Virus record (IMG/VR): IMGVR_UViG_3300050821_023993
Location: 1 to 23,161 of that record
DNA length: 23,161 nt
Strand: one strand, 5' to 3'
DNA from: a virus
This document shows, piece by piece, positions 7,567-15,113 of this stretch; the first letter of the stretch is position 1, and every line of letters starts with the position of its first letter. A model generated the notes under the pieces. That model was not told the origin of the DNA. It ran no database searches and worked only from the letters and a program-made list of their open reading frames with translations. A program made the position numbers and the translations under genes.

Positions 7567-7638
7567 CCCCGGCGGAGGCCGGGGTCCACCAATCGGCCGT
7601 CGAGATGATGGGCCCGTGGATCCCGGCGTTCGCCGGGA
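7567..7638. repeat. Two-hairpin palindromic repeat, copy 3
   Basis: First hairpin: CCCCGGC (7567-7573), loop GGAG, GCCGGGG (7578-7584). Second hairpin: TCCCGGC (7621-7627), loop GTTC, GCCGGGA (7632-7638). The middle starts TCCACC and ends CGTGGA, again a weak inverted pair. At 72 bp it has nearly the same length as copy 1 (73 bp). It fills most of the 159-bp gap between the tail terminator and tail tube genes and lies in the untranslated leader of the tail tube cistron. Confidence 0.85.
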
Positions 7639-7667
7639 ATGCAATCCTTTGGGTGTTGTAGTCCCGA

Positions 7668-8102
7668 TTACAGGCAGAGGATTTCGACCGGGATCACGAC
7701 GGCGATCTGGTCGCGCAATACGCCCTCATCGGTGACGATCCGCCCGGCGAGGTAGGCGTGCTGGACCATGTCGGGCAGGCCGAGGTTTTGGATGCCGGTC
7801 GGCACCAGCGGCGCCAGAGCGGCTTCCACCGCGTCCACCAGCGGGTTCAGAATACTCGACGGCGGCGCATATGGGTCGCTGGAATGCGCGTACACATAAA
7901 AGTCGACGCGCAACCGCCATACAGCCGGTGCACCGAGCGTTGGCTCCGCTGCCGTTTCGCTGCGCTGGCGCACGAACAACGCCGGCTGCTCCGCCGGTGT
8001 CAGCTCGCTCCAGTGACGCCATCGTCGCGAGGCGGTGACGAAGCCGGCCGCGTTCGACACCAGCGCGAACAGCGCGGCATAGATCGGCTCGCGGGTGATC
8101 AT
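7668..8102 (-). CDS. Tail terminator protein (DUF3168-like, GTA gp8 position)
   Basis: 144 aa. The sequence opens with EPIYAALFALVSNAAGFV, then LTPAEQPALFVRQ, WRLRVDFYVYAHSSDP, ILNPLVDAVEAALAPL and a final DQIAVVIPVEILCL. This order (short helix, beta strands, a ..NPL.DAVEAAL.. helix, terminal strands) is that of DUF3168-type tail terminators. Its ATG overlaps the stop of the upstream adaptor gene by 4 bp. The protein would cap the finished tail tube and join it to the head. The family call rests on pattern and on position before the tail tube gene. Confidence 0.72.
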   Translation of the reverse strand: MITREPIYAALFALVSNAAGFVTASRRWRHWSELTPAEQPALFVRQRSETAAEPTLGAPAVWRLRVDFYVYAHSSDPYAPPSSILNPLVDAVEAALAPLVPTGIQNLGLPDMVQHAYLAGRIVTDEGVLRDQIAVVIPVEILCL

Positions 8103-8737
8103 AAAGCTGCCGTCAACAGCGTAGTGTCGGTCGCGGTCGGCGCCGGTTGATAGACAAAACCCGAGACCGGCGCCACCAGCCGATATTGCGCCAGCAGCAG
8201 ACGGGTATCCGGATCCATGTCGGCGAGCGAGAAATTCGTTGTCGCATCGGCGCTGCGGGCGCGCCCCGCCTCACCGATCCGCGTGCGCTCGCGATAGCGC
8301 CGGCAGACCAGCTCGATGCATGCCTGCGCCACATCTGGCGGTGTCGCGGCATAACCAGCCGTGTAGGTCACGGTGACGTTTTGCAGCCGGCGCGTGAACA
8401 CGTAGCCCCGCAAAGCAAGCTCGGTAGGGCTAAAGACATAGCCGGCATCGCAGCTGCCGTCCGTCGGCGCCGGCGAGATCACGATGCCGTCGATCGCCAC
8501 CGCGAGCACGGCCGTCACCGGGAAGTTTGTGAACACCAGGCGCTGGCCGCCGCTACCGTCGCGGACTTCCTGCCAATCGCTCGATGCGATTTGCCGTTTG
8601 AGCCAGGTCTGGATGAACTGGCTGGCAGCGGTGATCAATCGCGTCAGCAGCGCGTCGTCGGTATCCGGAAACGGGTTCTGCCCGGTCGTCAGCCACGCCT
8701 TCACATCGTCGAGCGTCGTCAAGTCGCCGAAGGCCAT
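8099..8737 (-). CDS. Head-tail adaptor (gp6-like)
   Basis: 212 aa. The N terminus (LTTLDDVKAWL, then DDALLTRLITAASQFIQTWL) is the typical helix pair of gp6/gp15-like head-tail adaptors, followed by RDGSGGQRLVFTNFPVTAV, VTVTYTAGY..PPDVAQACIELVCRRYRER and a C-terminal extension ending in a Thr-rich tail. The protein would sit under the portal and extend the channel. It begins just after the 8738-8882 gap, which holds a palindrome, and overlaps the tail terminator gene by 4 bp, leaving no room for a separate stopper (gp7) gene. Confidence 0.8.
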   Translation of the reverse strand: MAFGDLTTLDDVKAWLTTGQNPFPDTDDALLTRLITAASQFIQTWLKRQIASSDWQEVRDGSGGQRLVFTNFPVTAVLAVAIDGIVISPAPTDGSCDAGYVFSPTELALRGYVFTRRLQNVTVTYTAGYAATPPDVAQACIELVCRRYRERTRIGEAGRARSADATTNFSLADMDPDTRLLLAQYRLVAPVSGFVYQPAPTATDTTLLTAAL

Positions 8738-8768
8738 ATCTTGATCTCTATTTGTAGATAGAAGAACT

Positions 8769-8854
8769 TGTCATTGCGAGGAGCCCAGCGACGAAGCAAT
8801 CCCGAACGGTATCCAATCTGACTACAAGATTGCTTCGCTGTGCTCGCAATGACA
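8769..8854. repeat. 86-bp palindromic element, second family
   Basis: The outer arms TGTCATTGCGAG (8769-8780) and CTCGCAATGACA (8843-8854) pair over 12 bp. The inner arms CGAAGCAATC (8792-8801) and GATTGCTTCG (8828-8837) pair over 10 bp. The centre is about 26 bp. The TCATTGCGAGGAG...CGAAGCAAT pattern resembles palindromic repeats scattered in chromosomes of Alphaproteobacteria and other bacteria. It lies in the 145-bp non-coding gap between the capsid and adaptor genes. It has no open frame of its own. Confidence 0.85.
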
Positions 8855-8882
8855 CCTGACTTAGGTGCTGCGTTAAAGCCGG

Positions 8883-10370
8883 TCAGCCGTTGCCGATATT
8901 GGTGATAACGCCCATCGCGAACGGCGCGTAGACCGCCAAGACCTCCTCGGCGTAGACCCCGACCTGGCGCTGCCGGGTCGTCACCGGCCAGTCGATCTGG
9001 TAGTAGTCCTGCCGGGTCTTGACCTCGGCGACGTTCGGCACTTCGTTCGACTGGTACTGGATCGGCAGGTTCTCGGCATAGCCGATGATTGTGCCGGCAG
9101 GAACGCGCGGATGAATGCGGATCGGAATACGCAATCCACCGTTCAATGCGAACGGATTGTAATAGAACGACACGGTGCCGGCTGCAGCTAGGTCGTAGGT
9201 TTCGCCGTCGCCGTGGACATCGTAGCGCAGCAGTGGACCCGACGCGTTCGACAGCACCTTGTTGGTGATGTTTTTCAGCTCCTGCGCATTGACGTAGAGC
9301 ACGGTCGGCGACAACTCGAAATTGCTCCACATCGTCTGGAACATCGTGTCGATCTCGACGACCGAGCCCCGCCCGGAGGCGGTCAGGAATGTGCCGGTGC
9401 CGGCCGTTCCGGTCGCCAGAATGTTGACATAGGCGTTGGAGCCGGAAGCCAATGCCGTCGTCAGCAGCCCGTTATAGGCGTAGTTCGGGTTTGCCGAGTT
9501 GTCGGCGGTGATCGTGATTGCCGCCTGTCGGCCGGTCGCGAGCGGTGCAGTGAAGCTCGTGCTGTTGATCGTCGTGATGGCCTGTAACGTCTCACTGCCG
9601 GCAGTGCCGACAAGCCAGGCGTAGGCGACGGCGCCCTGGAGCGCGGTGACGCTGGCAAACAATGTCTGCCCCAAGGTCACCGCCTGCGTTGCGTTGCTGC
9701 TTTTGTTCGACGAGCCGCCGCTGAGCGTGAAGGTCTTGGTGTCAGCGCCGGTGATGGTCATTGTCGTCGCGACGCCGCCGGAAAGGCTCGAATTCTGGTA
9801 GCCCTCGAGCGTCAGCGCGACAACGATGACCGAATAGGTGGCAGCCGGCAATGTGGCGCCTGACCCAGACGCCGATAGCGACGGAGTCGCCGGCGTGCCC
9901 AATTGCAGTGTGGCGTTGCCGGCGAGGATCGCCATCTCCTCCTTCAGCATCATCTTCTGCAACAGGCGGAAGGTCATGCGCGCCTGGATGTCTTCAAAAT
10001 AGCGGCCGGCGCTGATCGCTTCGTAGGTCGCCGCGTCTTCCTCGCCGATTGTCACATAACTCGCTGACTTGGTCGCCGTGGTGTACGACATCTGGCCGGA
10101 CCGCTGGCCTTCCGGCACCCACCCCATCGCGTCAAAACCGGAGCCGATCAAGGCGCTGACTTGCCGCCAATTGGTGGCGGTACCGGTGCCGCCGCCAACT
10201 CGCGGCACGGCATTTCGCAATGGCGTCACAAACGGGTAAAGATTTTTGGCCGGCGCCTGCAGATCGTAGGCGACAAGGCCGGTCGCGGTCGAAATCGTCT
10301 TGGCGATCTGATCGTCGGGCATTGCCAGCGCGCCCTTGACCAGAGCGAGCGTGTCCTGGGTGGGGTTCAT
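8883..10370 (-). CDS. HK97-type major capsid protein with Ig-like insertion
   Basis: 495 aa from the ATG at 10370 (AGGA upstream). The frame stays open to 10472, but that stretch crosses a terminator hairpin and gives unlikely Pro-rich sequence. Visible blocks: LVKGALAMPDDQIAKTI (N-terminal arm), FVTPLRNAVPRVGGGTG, TKSASYVTIGEEDAATYEA, FRLLQKMMLKEEMAILAGN, then, after a break, FQTMWSNFELSPTVLYVN, YNPFALNGGLRIPIRIHP and a final LAVYAPFAMGVITNIGNG. Residues about 157-284 form a Ser/Thr/Gly-rich insert (ATYSVIVVALTLEG, TKTFTLSGGSS, AYAWLVGTAGS) that reads as an Ig/FN3-like domain. Such inserts are exposed on the shell of many HK97-fold capsids. It follows the protease, as expected. Confidence 0.88.
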   Translation of the reverse strand: MNPTQDTLALVKGALAMPDDQIAKTISTATGLVAYDLQAPAKNLYPFVTPLRNAVPRVGGGTGTATNWRQVSALIGSGFDAMGWVPEGQRSGQMSYTTATKSASYVTIGEEDAATYEAISAGRYFEDIQARMTFRLLQKMMLKEEMAILAGNATLQLGTPATPSLSASGSGATLPAATYSVIVVALTLEGYQNSSLSGGVATTMTITGADTKTFTLSGGSSNKSSNATQAVTLGQTLFASVTALQGAVAYAWLVGTAGSETLQAITTINSTSFTAPLATGRQAAITITADNSANPNYAYNGLLTTALASGSNAYVNILATGTAGTGTFLTASGRGSVVEIDTMFQTMWSNFELSPTVLYVNAQELKNITNKVLSNASGPLLRYDVHGDGETYDLAAAGTVSFYYNPFALNGGLRIPIRIHPRVPAGTIIGYAENLPIQYQSNEVPNVAEVKTRQDYYQIDWPVTTRQRQVGVYAEEVLAVYAPFAMGVITNIGNG

Positions 10371-10396
10371 CTCAATTGTCCTTCCGCTCGGGCATG

Positions 10397-10420
10397 AAAA
10401 ACCCGGCGCGCTGGCCGGGT
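10397..10420 (-). terminator. Intrinsic terminator between protease and capsid genes
   Basis: On the minus strand, a perfect 7-bp stem ACCCGGC / GCCGGGT with a 6-base loop is followed at once by five T. It lies 27 bp after the protease stop and 26 bp before the capsid start. On the plus strand no T run follows, so it is directional. It could lower read-through, or protect or process the mRNA 3' end. Confidence 0.75.
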
Positions 10421-10447
10421 CGGGATAGGGAAGAGGCCGGGGTGGGG

Positions 10448-11692
10448 TTATCGCGTGCTCGGTCCCGGCCATGGGTTGGTGTTGACGATCGGAGCGGCGT
10501 GCGCTGCTTTGATCAGGGTCAACGTGCGCTCTTCGCCGCTCATTCGCGCCAGCGCTGCGACGATATCGTCGGGTCCGGGCGCAGCACCGCCGGCATCCTC
10601 GCGCTTGGTGATACCGGCAAAGCCCCGCGCCGCGGTTTGTGGCGGCAATGGCATACGGGCGATCTGCTCGATCCGATCACGCATAGCATCGAGCCGCGGC
10701 ATGATCTCGCCGGCAAGCTTGGCCAGCCCTTCCGCCAATGGTGCAAGTTGCGCCTGCTGCGCTTTCCGCAGCTTACCGGCCAACGCCATCGCCGCCAGCT
10801 CGGCACCGTGGGAGGACATGTCCTCACCGGGCTCAACATTGGCCTCGTCGAAGACCGCGGCGAGCAACTCGTACAGCTCGGCGATCAGTCCGCGCAGGGG
10901 GTCGGCCAGCGGCGATCGGGTATCGTCGGCGACATAGCGATCCAGCCACGCGAGATCAGCCGCAAGGCATTGCAATCGTTCGAAAACCGCCGAGTCCTTG
11001 CGGGCGGCGTCCGGCGCCGCGGCCGCGGGCGGCCCGGCACGGTCGATCTTGGCCTGCCAGGCGGCGATGATCCGGGCCTTGACCCGATCGAGTTGTGCCG
11101 TCGTGTAGCGGCGGGCATTCTGCTGCTGATTGATAAAGGCCCAGGCGGCGCGGATGTGACGCTCGGTGTAGATCGGATAGCGCCGTTTGGCATCGGGCTG
11201 ATAGCCGGGATCGGCGTAGTCGACATTGCCATAGGGATCCTCTCGTGCCCTATCTGCGGCTGCCGCGCCGAGTGCCAGCTTCCAGCAATCGAACACGGCC
11301 TCGGGATTGGCCGGGCGGTCGACAATCGAGATTTCGGTGAGGGTCAGGCCGGTGATGATCTTCCGGTCGGCAGGATCGCGGGCGGTAACCCGGCCGCCGA
11401 TCGAAAACCCCTTGTAGACGCCCTCGACAACCTTCGTCCACGCCGCCGGATCGATGATCTTTGCCCCAAGATAGAGGCCTTTGCCATCGATCTCGGCCTG
11501 TTTCGCGACACCGACGGCCGAGTTCTGGTGCATCTCGCGGATGTTCGCAAAGCGCATGTAATCGTCGAGCGCGGCGCTCAGAGCGTTGCGGGTCACCGTT
11601 TCGCCCTGCTCGTCCTCGGCCTCGGTCGACGCGTAGCCCCACACCATCTGCAGCTCGCCATCAACTTTGGCGATCGGCCAATAAAAGCGCAT
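10448..11692 (-). CDS. Prohead protease with DUF6582-like domain
   Basis: 414 aa from ATG 11692, with AGGAG eight bases upstream; a TTG one codon earlier is possible. Residues 1-140 match prohead serine protease / XkdF-like enzymes: VWGYASTEAEDEQGE, REMHQNSAVG with the expected catalytic His, GLYLGAKIID, YKGFSIGGRV with the expected catalytic Ser, and LTEISIVDRPANP. Around residues 155-215, DPGYQPDAKRRYPIYT..HIRAAWAFINQ..N..RYT fits the DUF6582 domain often fused to these enzymes. The C-terminal half is helical and may act as scaffold. It would process the capsid protein encoded next. A terminator separates the two genes. Confidence 0.85.
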   Translation of the reverse strand: MRFYWPIAKVDGELQMVWGYASTEAEDEQGETVTRNALSAALDDYMRFANIREMHQNSAVGVAKQAEIDGKGLYLGAKIIDPAAWTKVVEGVYKGFSIGGRVTARDPADRKIITGLTLTEISIVDRPANPEAVFDCWKLALGAAAADRAREDPYGNVDYADPGYQPDAKRRYPIYTERHIRAAWAFINQQQNARRYTTAQLDRVKARIIAAWQAKIDRAGPPAAAAPDAARKDSAVFERLQCLAADLAWLDRYVADDTRSPLADPLRGLIAELYELLAAVFDEANVEPGEDMSSHGAELAAMALAGKLRKAQQAQLAPLAEGLAKLAGEIMPRLDAMRDRIEQIARMPLPPQTAARGFAGITKREDAGGAAPGPDDIVAALARMSGEERTLTLIKAAHAAPIVNTNPWPGPSTR

Positions 11693-11762
11693 CAAACTCT
11701 CCTCGTCTTATAGCGGACGCATGCCAAGCTCGTCGGGTGCGATCTCCGGTCACTTGCTTCCC

Positions 11763-14015
11763 CTACTGGTCGAAGCGCAGTCTGAGATCGGTGGTGCCGT
11801 TGCCGACTTCGACATTGCCGCCGCCGGTGCTGAGGTTTTCCATCGCCTGGGCGTAGTGCACACCGAGCTGCGGCGCGTAATTGTCTTCTGCGGCGACCCA
11901 GTAAAAGCTGCCATTGCCGCCGACGCCGGAGGGCAGCCAGGCCACCTTGGCGATCGTCGCCGGCGTCGCGCTGATGCTGTCGAGATCGATGCCGAACTGC
12001 GCCGTGCTGTTGCCGGTCCAATCGGTCATGACTTCGAGCCGCACGCCAACCGGCGATTGCTGCAACCCGTCGAGAAACGTCACCCGGTTGTTCTGGCCGG
12101 CGCCGGTGGCGTTGCTCTTGTCGAGCGGTTCCCAGGTCGAGGTCGAACTGGCCGACCACAGGGTCGCGGTCTCCTGGCTGCGGATCGTGCGGGAAACCCG
12201 GTTGTAGGCGTTGTAGAGAGCGACAAACGGCTTGGCGCCGCCCGACGCGCCGCTGGGCAGAAATTGCGCCGTCGTCTGGCCGTTGGCCGTGGCATAGAGC
12301 GAGCCGAGATAGCTGCCCTGGTCGGCGCTGACCGAGCCGAGATCGGTGGTGCCGCTGGCGCCGCCCCAGCAATGCGTCAAGGCGACGACATTGGTCCAGA
12401 AGCCGCGGGTGTTGTGGAGCTGTGTGGTGCCGGCGCCGGTGCCGCGGCTGGTCGTCGAGGACCACGCCGGGCCGGCGCACAGCGCCAATGCACCCGAGCT
12501 GTTGACCGCGAAGATGTCGTAGACCGACCCGCTGGCGATATGCGGCGTGCCGGCATCGAGCCCGAACGATATCTCGGCCGAGGCGATCGGCAATAGCAGG
12601 TCGGTGGTGCCGTTATAGACCGGCACGTGAGAGCCGGCGTAGCTGTCGTAATAGACCGTCGAGACCGCCGCCTCGTCGGCATTCTGCACCGGAGCTCCGG
12701 ATTGCAGGGTCAGCCGTCCCTGCGGCACCAGGCCAAAACCGCTGGCGGTGCCGGCGACGACCGCGATACCGCCATTCGAGGCGTCGAGGATCGTCGGCGT
12801 CGTCGAGCCGGAGGTGTTGTAATACCCGCTGGTGCCGGCATCGGCCTGGTTGCCGCTGGCGATGTCGTTGGTGCCAAAGATGTAGAAGGCGTAGGGGTAG
12901 CTGCCGCCGGAGATGCGGTTGTCCCAGGCGGCGCTGTTGGCGCCGCCGAGATGGATCACCCCGACGCTGCCGCTGGTGACGTTGATCGTTTTAAACAGGT
13001 TGCCGGTAAAGCTGATGTTGCTCGCCTGGCCGCCGGCGTCGCTGTCGGCCGAGGCGCCGACCCCCAATGAGGCGGCGACATCGTTGTAGCAGACATTGCC
13101 GCTAAAGGTGTCGGCGGTCGAGCCGCTGCCCGAGGCGCGCAGGCAGACAAAGCTGGCGGTGCCGTCGCCATAGACGTAGTTGCCGCTGACCGCGATGCCG
13201 CTGGCGCCGGAGCCGGCGGCGCCCAGCCCGTTCAGCCAGATGCCGGCGCCGCCGGCGGTGACGACGCTGATCTCGTTGCCGCTGATCGCGCCGCCGAGCG
13301 CGACCCCGGCCGAGCTTTGCGCCGTGTTGGTGCCGGTCGCCAGGACGCCATAGAGCGTCGTCTGGCAGAAATTGCCGATGACCCGCAGATTGGCGGGCGC
13401 GTTCCAGTGGTCCCAGCAGGCGTTGAGCGCGCCCGACATCGAGTTGCGGGTGACGATGGTGTCGGCGGTGCCGATCATCGACGTGCCGTCGCCGCCGGCG
13501 GTAAAGGTGTTGCCGTCCACCTTGACCCGCGACACATAGGTCATCTGGATGGCATGGAAGGTGCCATCGGCGGCAAAGGTCGCGTCTTCGGTAAAGCTGC
13601 AGCCGTCGATCTCGATGTCGTGATCGGTCAACGAGCCGGCGGTGTTGTCGATATTCTGGATCGCCGCGTGGTTGCCGCTCCAGGCAGTCGAGACCGTGTG
13701 CAATATGGTCCCCGGCTCGCACACCAGCCTGGTGTTCGAGCTGATCAATAGCGACGATCCGGTAACATTATAGCTGCCGTATTGCACATTGACCGTGCCG
13801 CCGCCGTTGTTGGCGGCAGCGGTCAAGGCCGCCTGGATTGTCACCGTGCCCGACGGGATCACCGGATAGGTGATGCCGAGATTGCGCGCCGCCTGCGGCA
13901 ACACCGCGTTTGAGGCGTCGGGGTACATCGGCGGCATCCCATCTGGCGCCGCCAGCGCTGTTCCGGGCGCGGCCAGCAGCGCGGCCCCCACCGCAGCAAT
14001 TAGAAACTGCTGCAT
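11763..14015 (-). CDS. Secreted right-handed beta-helix protein, tailspike-like
   Basis: 750 aa. The start is the ATG at 14015, 1 bp after the previous stop, with GAGGG upstream. The first 22 residues (MQQFLIAAVGAALLAAPGTA..) are a textbook Sec signal peptide with cleavage near ALA/AP. Residues about 45-380 have short beta-helix coils: IQAALTAAANNGGGTVNVQ, DIEIDGCSF, VKVDGNTF, VTRNSMSGALNACW, RVIGNFC, ISGNEISV, AVSGNYVYG, SFTGNLFKTINV. The C-terminal half resembles tail-fibre end domains (TRGFWTNVVALTHCWGG, GVHYAQAMENLSTGGG). It sits between packaging genes and the protease, not in the tail-fibre position. Host polysaccharide is the likely target, but no catalytic residues could be assigned. 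A signal peptide is unusual for a virion protein. Confidence 0.82.
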   Translation of the reverse strand: MQQFLIAAVGAALLAAPGTALAAPDGMPPMYPDASNAVLPQAARNLGITYPVIPSGTVTIQAALTAAANNGGGTVNVQYGSYNVTGSSLLISSNTRLVCEPGTILHTVSTAWSGNHAAIQNIDNTAGSLTDHDIEIDGCSFTEDATFAADGTFHAIQMTYVSRVKVDGNTFTAGGDGTSMIGTADTIVTRNSMSGALNACWDHWNAPANLRVIGNFCQTTLYGVLATGTNTAQSSAGVALGGAISGNEISVVTAGGAGIWLNGLGAAGSGASGIAVSGNYVYGDGTASFVCLRASGSGSTADTFSGNVCYNDVAASLGVGASADSDAGGQASNISFTGNLFKTINVTSGSVGVIHLGGANSAAWDNRISGGSYPYAFYIFGTNDIASGNQADAGTSGYYNTSGSTTPTILDASNGGIAVVAGTASGFGLVPQGRLTLQSGAPVQNADEAAVSTVYYDSYAGSHVPVYNGTTDLLLPIASAEISFGLDAGTPHIASGSVYDIFAVNSSGALALCAGPAWSSTTSRGTGAGTTQLHNTRGFWTNVVALTHCWGGASGTTDLGSVSADQGSYLGSLYATANGQTTAQFLPSGASGGAKPFVALYNAYNRVSRTIRSQETATLWSASSTSTWEPLDKSNATGAGQNNRVTFLDGLQQSPVGVRLEVMTDWTGNSTAQFGIDLDSISATPATIAKVAWLPSGVGGNGSFYWVAAEDNYAPQLGVHYAQAMENLSTGGGNVEVGNGTTDLRLRFDQ

Positions 14016-14016
14016 C

Positions 14017-14394
14017 TCAGAAACCCTCCAGCACAACAACAATAGAGCCCGCTGCACTGATCACGTGCACCGCATTGCCGGTGACAAAACTCGCTTCCCA
14101 GCACATCGAGCCGCCCTGGCCGCCGGAAGTGGTCGTCGGCGCCAGGGCCCAACCGGAGCCGGCCACCGCCGTCTGGTCGAAGCCAAGTGTCACCAGCCCA
14201 GTGCCGATATTCATCAGGCAAAGGTATCGCCGTCCTTTGTCGTTGCCGATCGTCGTGTCGGCATTGGCCGCGAGCGTGACGACACTTTGCACCAATGGCC
14301 CGTTCGAGGGCGCCACGACCTCGGCCGCCGGCGCCAGCGACGGGCAGACAAATGCCAACACCGCCGCCAAAGCGGCAGCTGAAATCCGCATCAT
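14017..14394 (-). CDS. Small secreted protein of unknown function
   Basis: 125 aa. Two tandem ATG codons start it, with GGAG seven bases before the first. An N-terminal signal peptide (MMRISAAALAAVLAFVCPSL, cleavage near APA/AE) is followed by a compact beta-rich domain: TIGNDKGRRYLCLMNIGTG, LVTLGFDQTAVAGSGWALAP, SMCWEASFVTGNAVHVIS, VVVLEGF. The layout resembles the C-terminal part of the 147-aa protein at 19638-20081, which lacks a signal peptide, so the two may be distant paralogs. The next gene starts 1 bp after its stop. I do not recognise a function; a surface-exposed or fibre-associated small beta protein is a guess. Confidence 0.65.
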   Translation of the reverse strand: MMRISAAALAAVLAFVCPSLAPAAEVVAPSNGPLVQSVVTLAANADTTIGNDKGRRYLCLMNIGTGLVTLGFDQTAVAGSGWALAPTTTSGGQGGSMCWEASFVTGNAVHVISAAGSIVVVLEGF

Positions 14395-14627
14395 TCAAGG
14401 ACTCCGGGTTTGAAGCGTTAAGCCGCCACGAAGCTCGAGCGGCGGTGAGTACCGATCGATTCGAGGGCGACGCGAGCCGCGATCAGTCTATGTGAGGTAG
14501 CACCTTCATGCTGCAGCCAGCATTTTCCTTAGCCCCGGCAGGGGATCACACCTCGAAATAGAGGTCTAGGATAGCTTGGGTAGTACGAAGGGAGCAGGCT
14601 TCATACGGGTTGTGCGGTTCATCACGG
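14395..14627. other. Non-coding gap with three small hairpins
   Basis: This 233-bp gap holds no convincing gene. It has three short perfect inverted repeats in a row: ATGCTG-CAGC-CAGCAT (14508-14523), CCCC-GGCA-GGGG (14533-14544) and ACCTC-GAAATA-GAGGT (14550-14565). The first is followed by TTTTCCTT on the plus strand and could be a weak plus-strand terminator. None has a T run on the minus strand, the coding direction. No promoter with good consensus was seen. Confidence 0.5.
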
Positions 14628-15113
14628 TCAGCGCTGAACGTCGAGGGTTGGGCACTCCTCATGAAGCTGCTGATACTGATGGCCGTTAAAGCGCAATTCG
14701 CATGGCGTATAAAGGCGGCGATAGCCATGGTCGCGCGCGTTCAGCACAGCCATAGCGTGGGTAAAGCCCGAGCCGTCGAACAGCTCGCGGCAGCTGCCGT
14801 TCCCTTGGTCCTCGCCGATCAGCATGGAGCAGCCGGCAGTTCCACAGAATTCCGACCGATCCATGATGTAGAAGTATTGGACGCGATCGTTCATGCCCAG
14901 GCGGGTTTGAGCCACCACAGCTACTGACTGCATCTCTTGATGGAATTGGGGGCTCCTGCGCCATCGCCCATTCTCAAGAAGTTGCGAGAGGCACCGCCGC
15001 ACAGGCGACGCCAGCTCATGGCTGAACGAAATCTTCTGCGCGGATGCCGGCGCTGAGACGACTGAGACCAGTACCACAAACAGCCCAATCGATGCCGCCG
15101 AGAGGATTTTCAC
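14628..15113 (-). CDS. Secreted Cys-containing protein, unknown function
   Basis: 161 aa with a GTG start. The start overlaps the stop of the broken lysozyme-like frame (GTGA, 15110-15113). A signal peptide of about 25 residues (ILSAASIGLFVVLVSVVSAP, cleavage at ASA/QK) precedes a mature domain with FHQEMQSVAVV, then YFYIMDRSEFCGTAGCSMLI, a motif like the CG.GGC..L turn of several small periplasmic protein families, and C-terminal cysteines (GSCRELF, PCELRF, EECP). Disulfides are likely in the periplasm or outside. The tight coupling to a lysozyme-like gene suggests a linked role such as inhibitor, partner or lysis accessory. This is inference only. Confidence 0.65.
   Translation of the reverse strand: MKILSAASIGLFVVLVSVVSAPASAQKISFSHELASPVRRCLSQLLENGRWRRSPQFHQEMQSVAVVAQTRLGMNDRVQYFYIMDRSEFCGTAGCSMLIGEDQGNGSCRELFDGSGFTHAMAVLNARDHGYRRLYTPCELRFNGHQYQQLHEECPTLDVQR

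Noticed and set aside
10371-10472. N-terminal extension of the capsid protein to 10472
   Set aside because: It would be translated through a terminator hairpin and gives Pro-rich sequence unlike capsid arms; ATG 10370 has a ribosome site and a normal N terminus.
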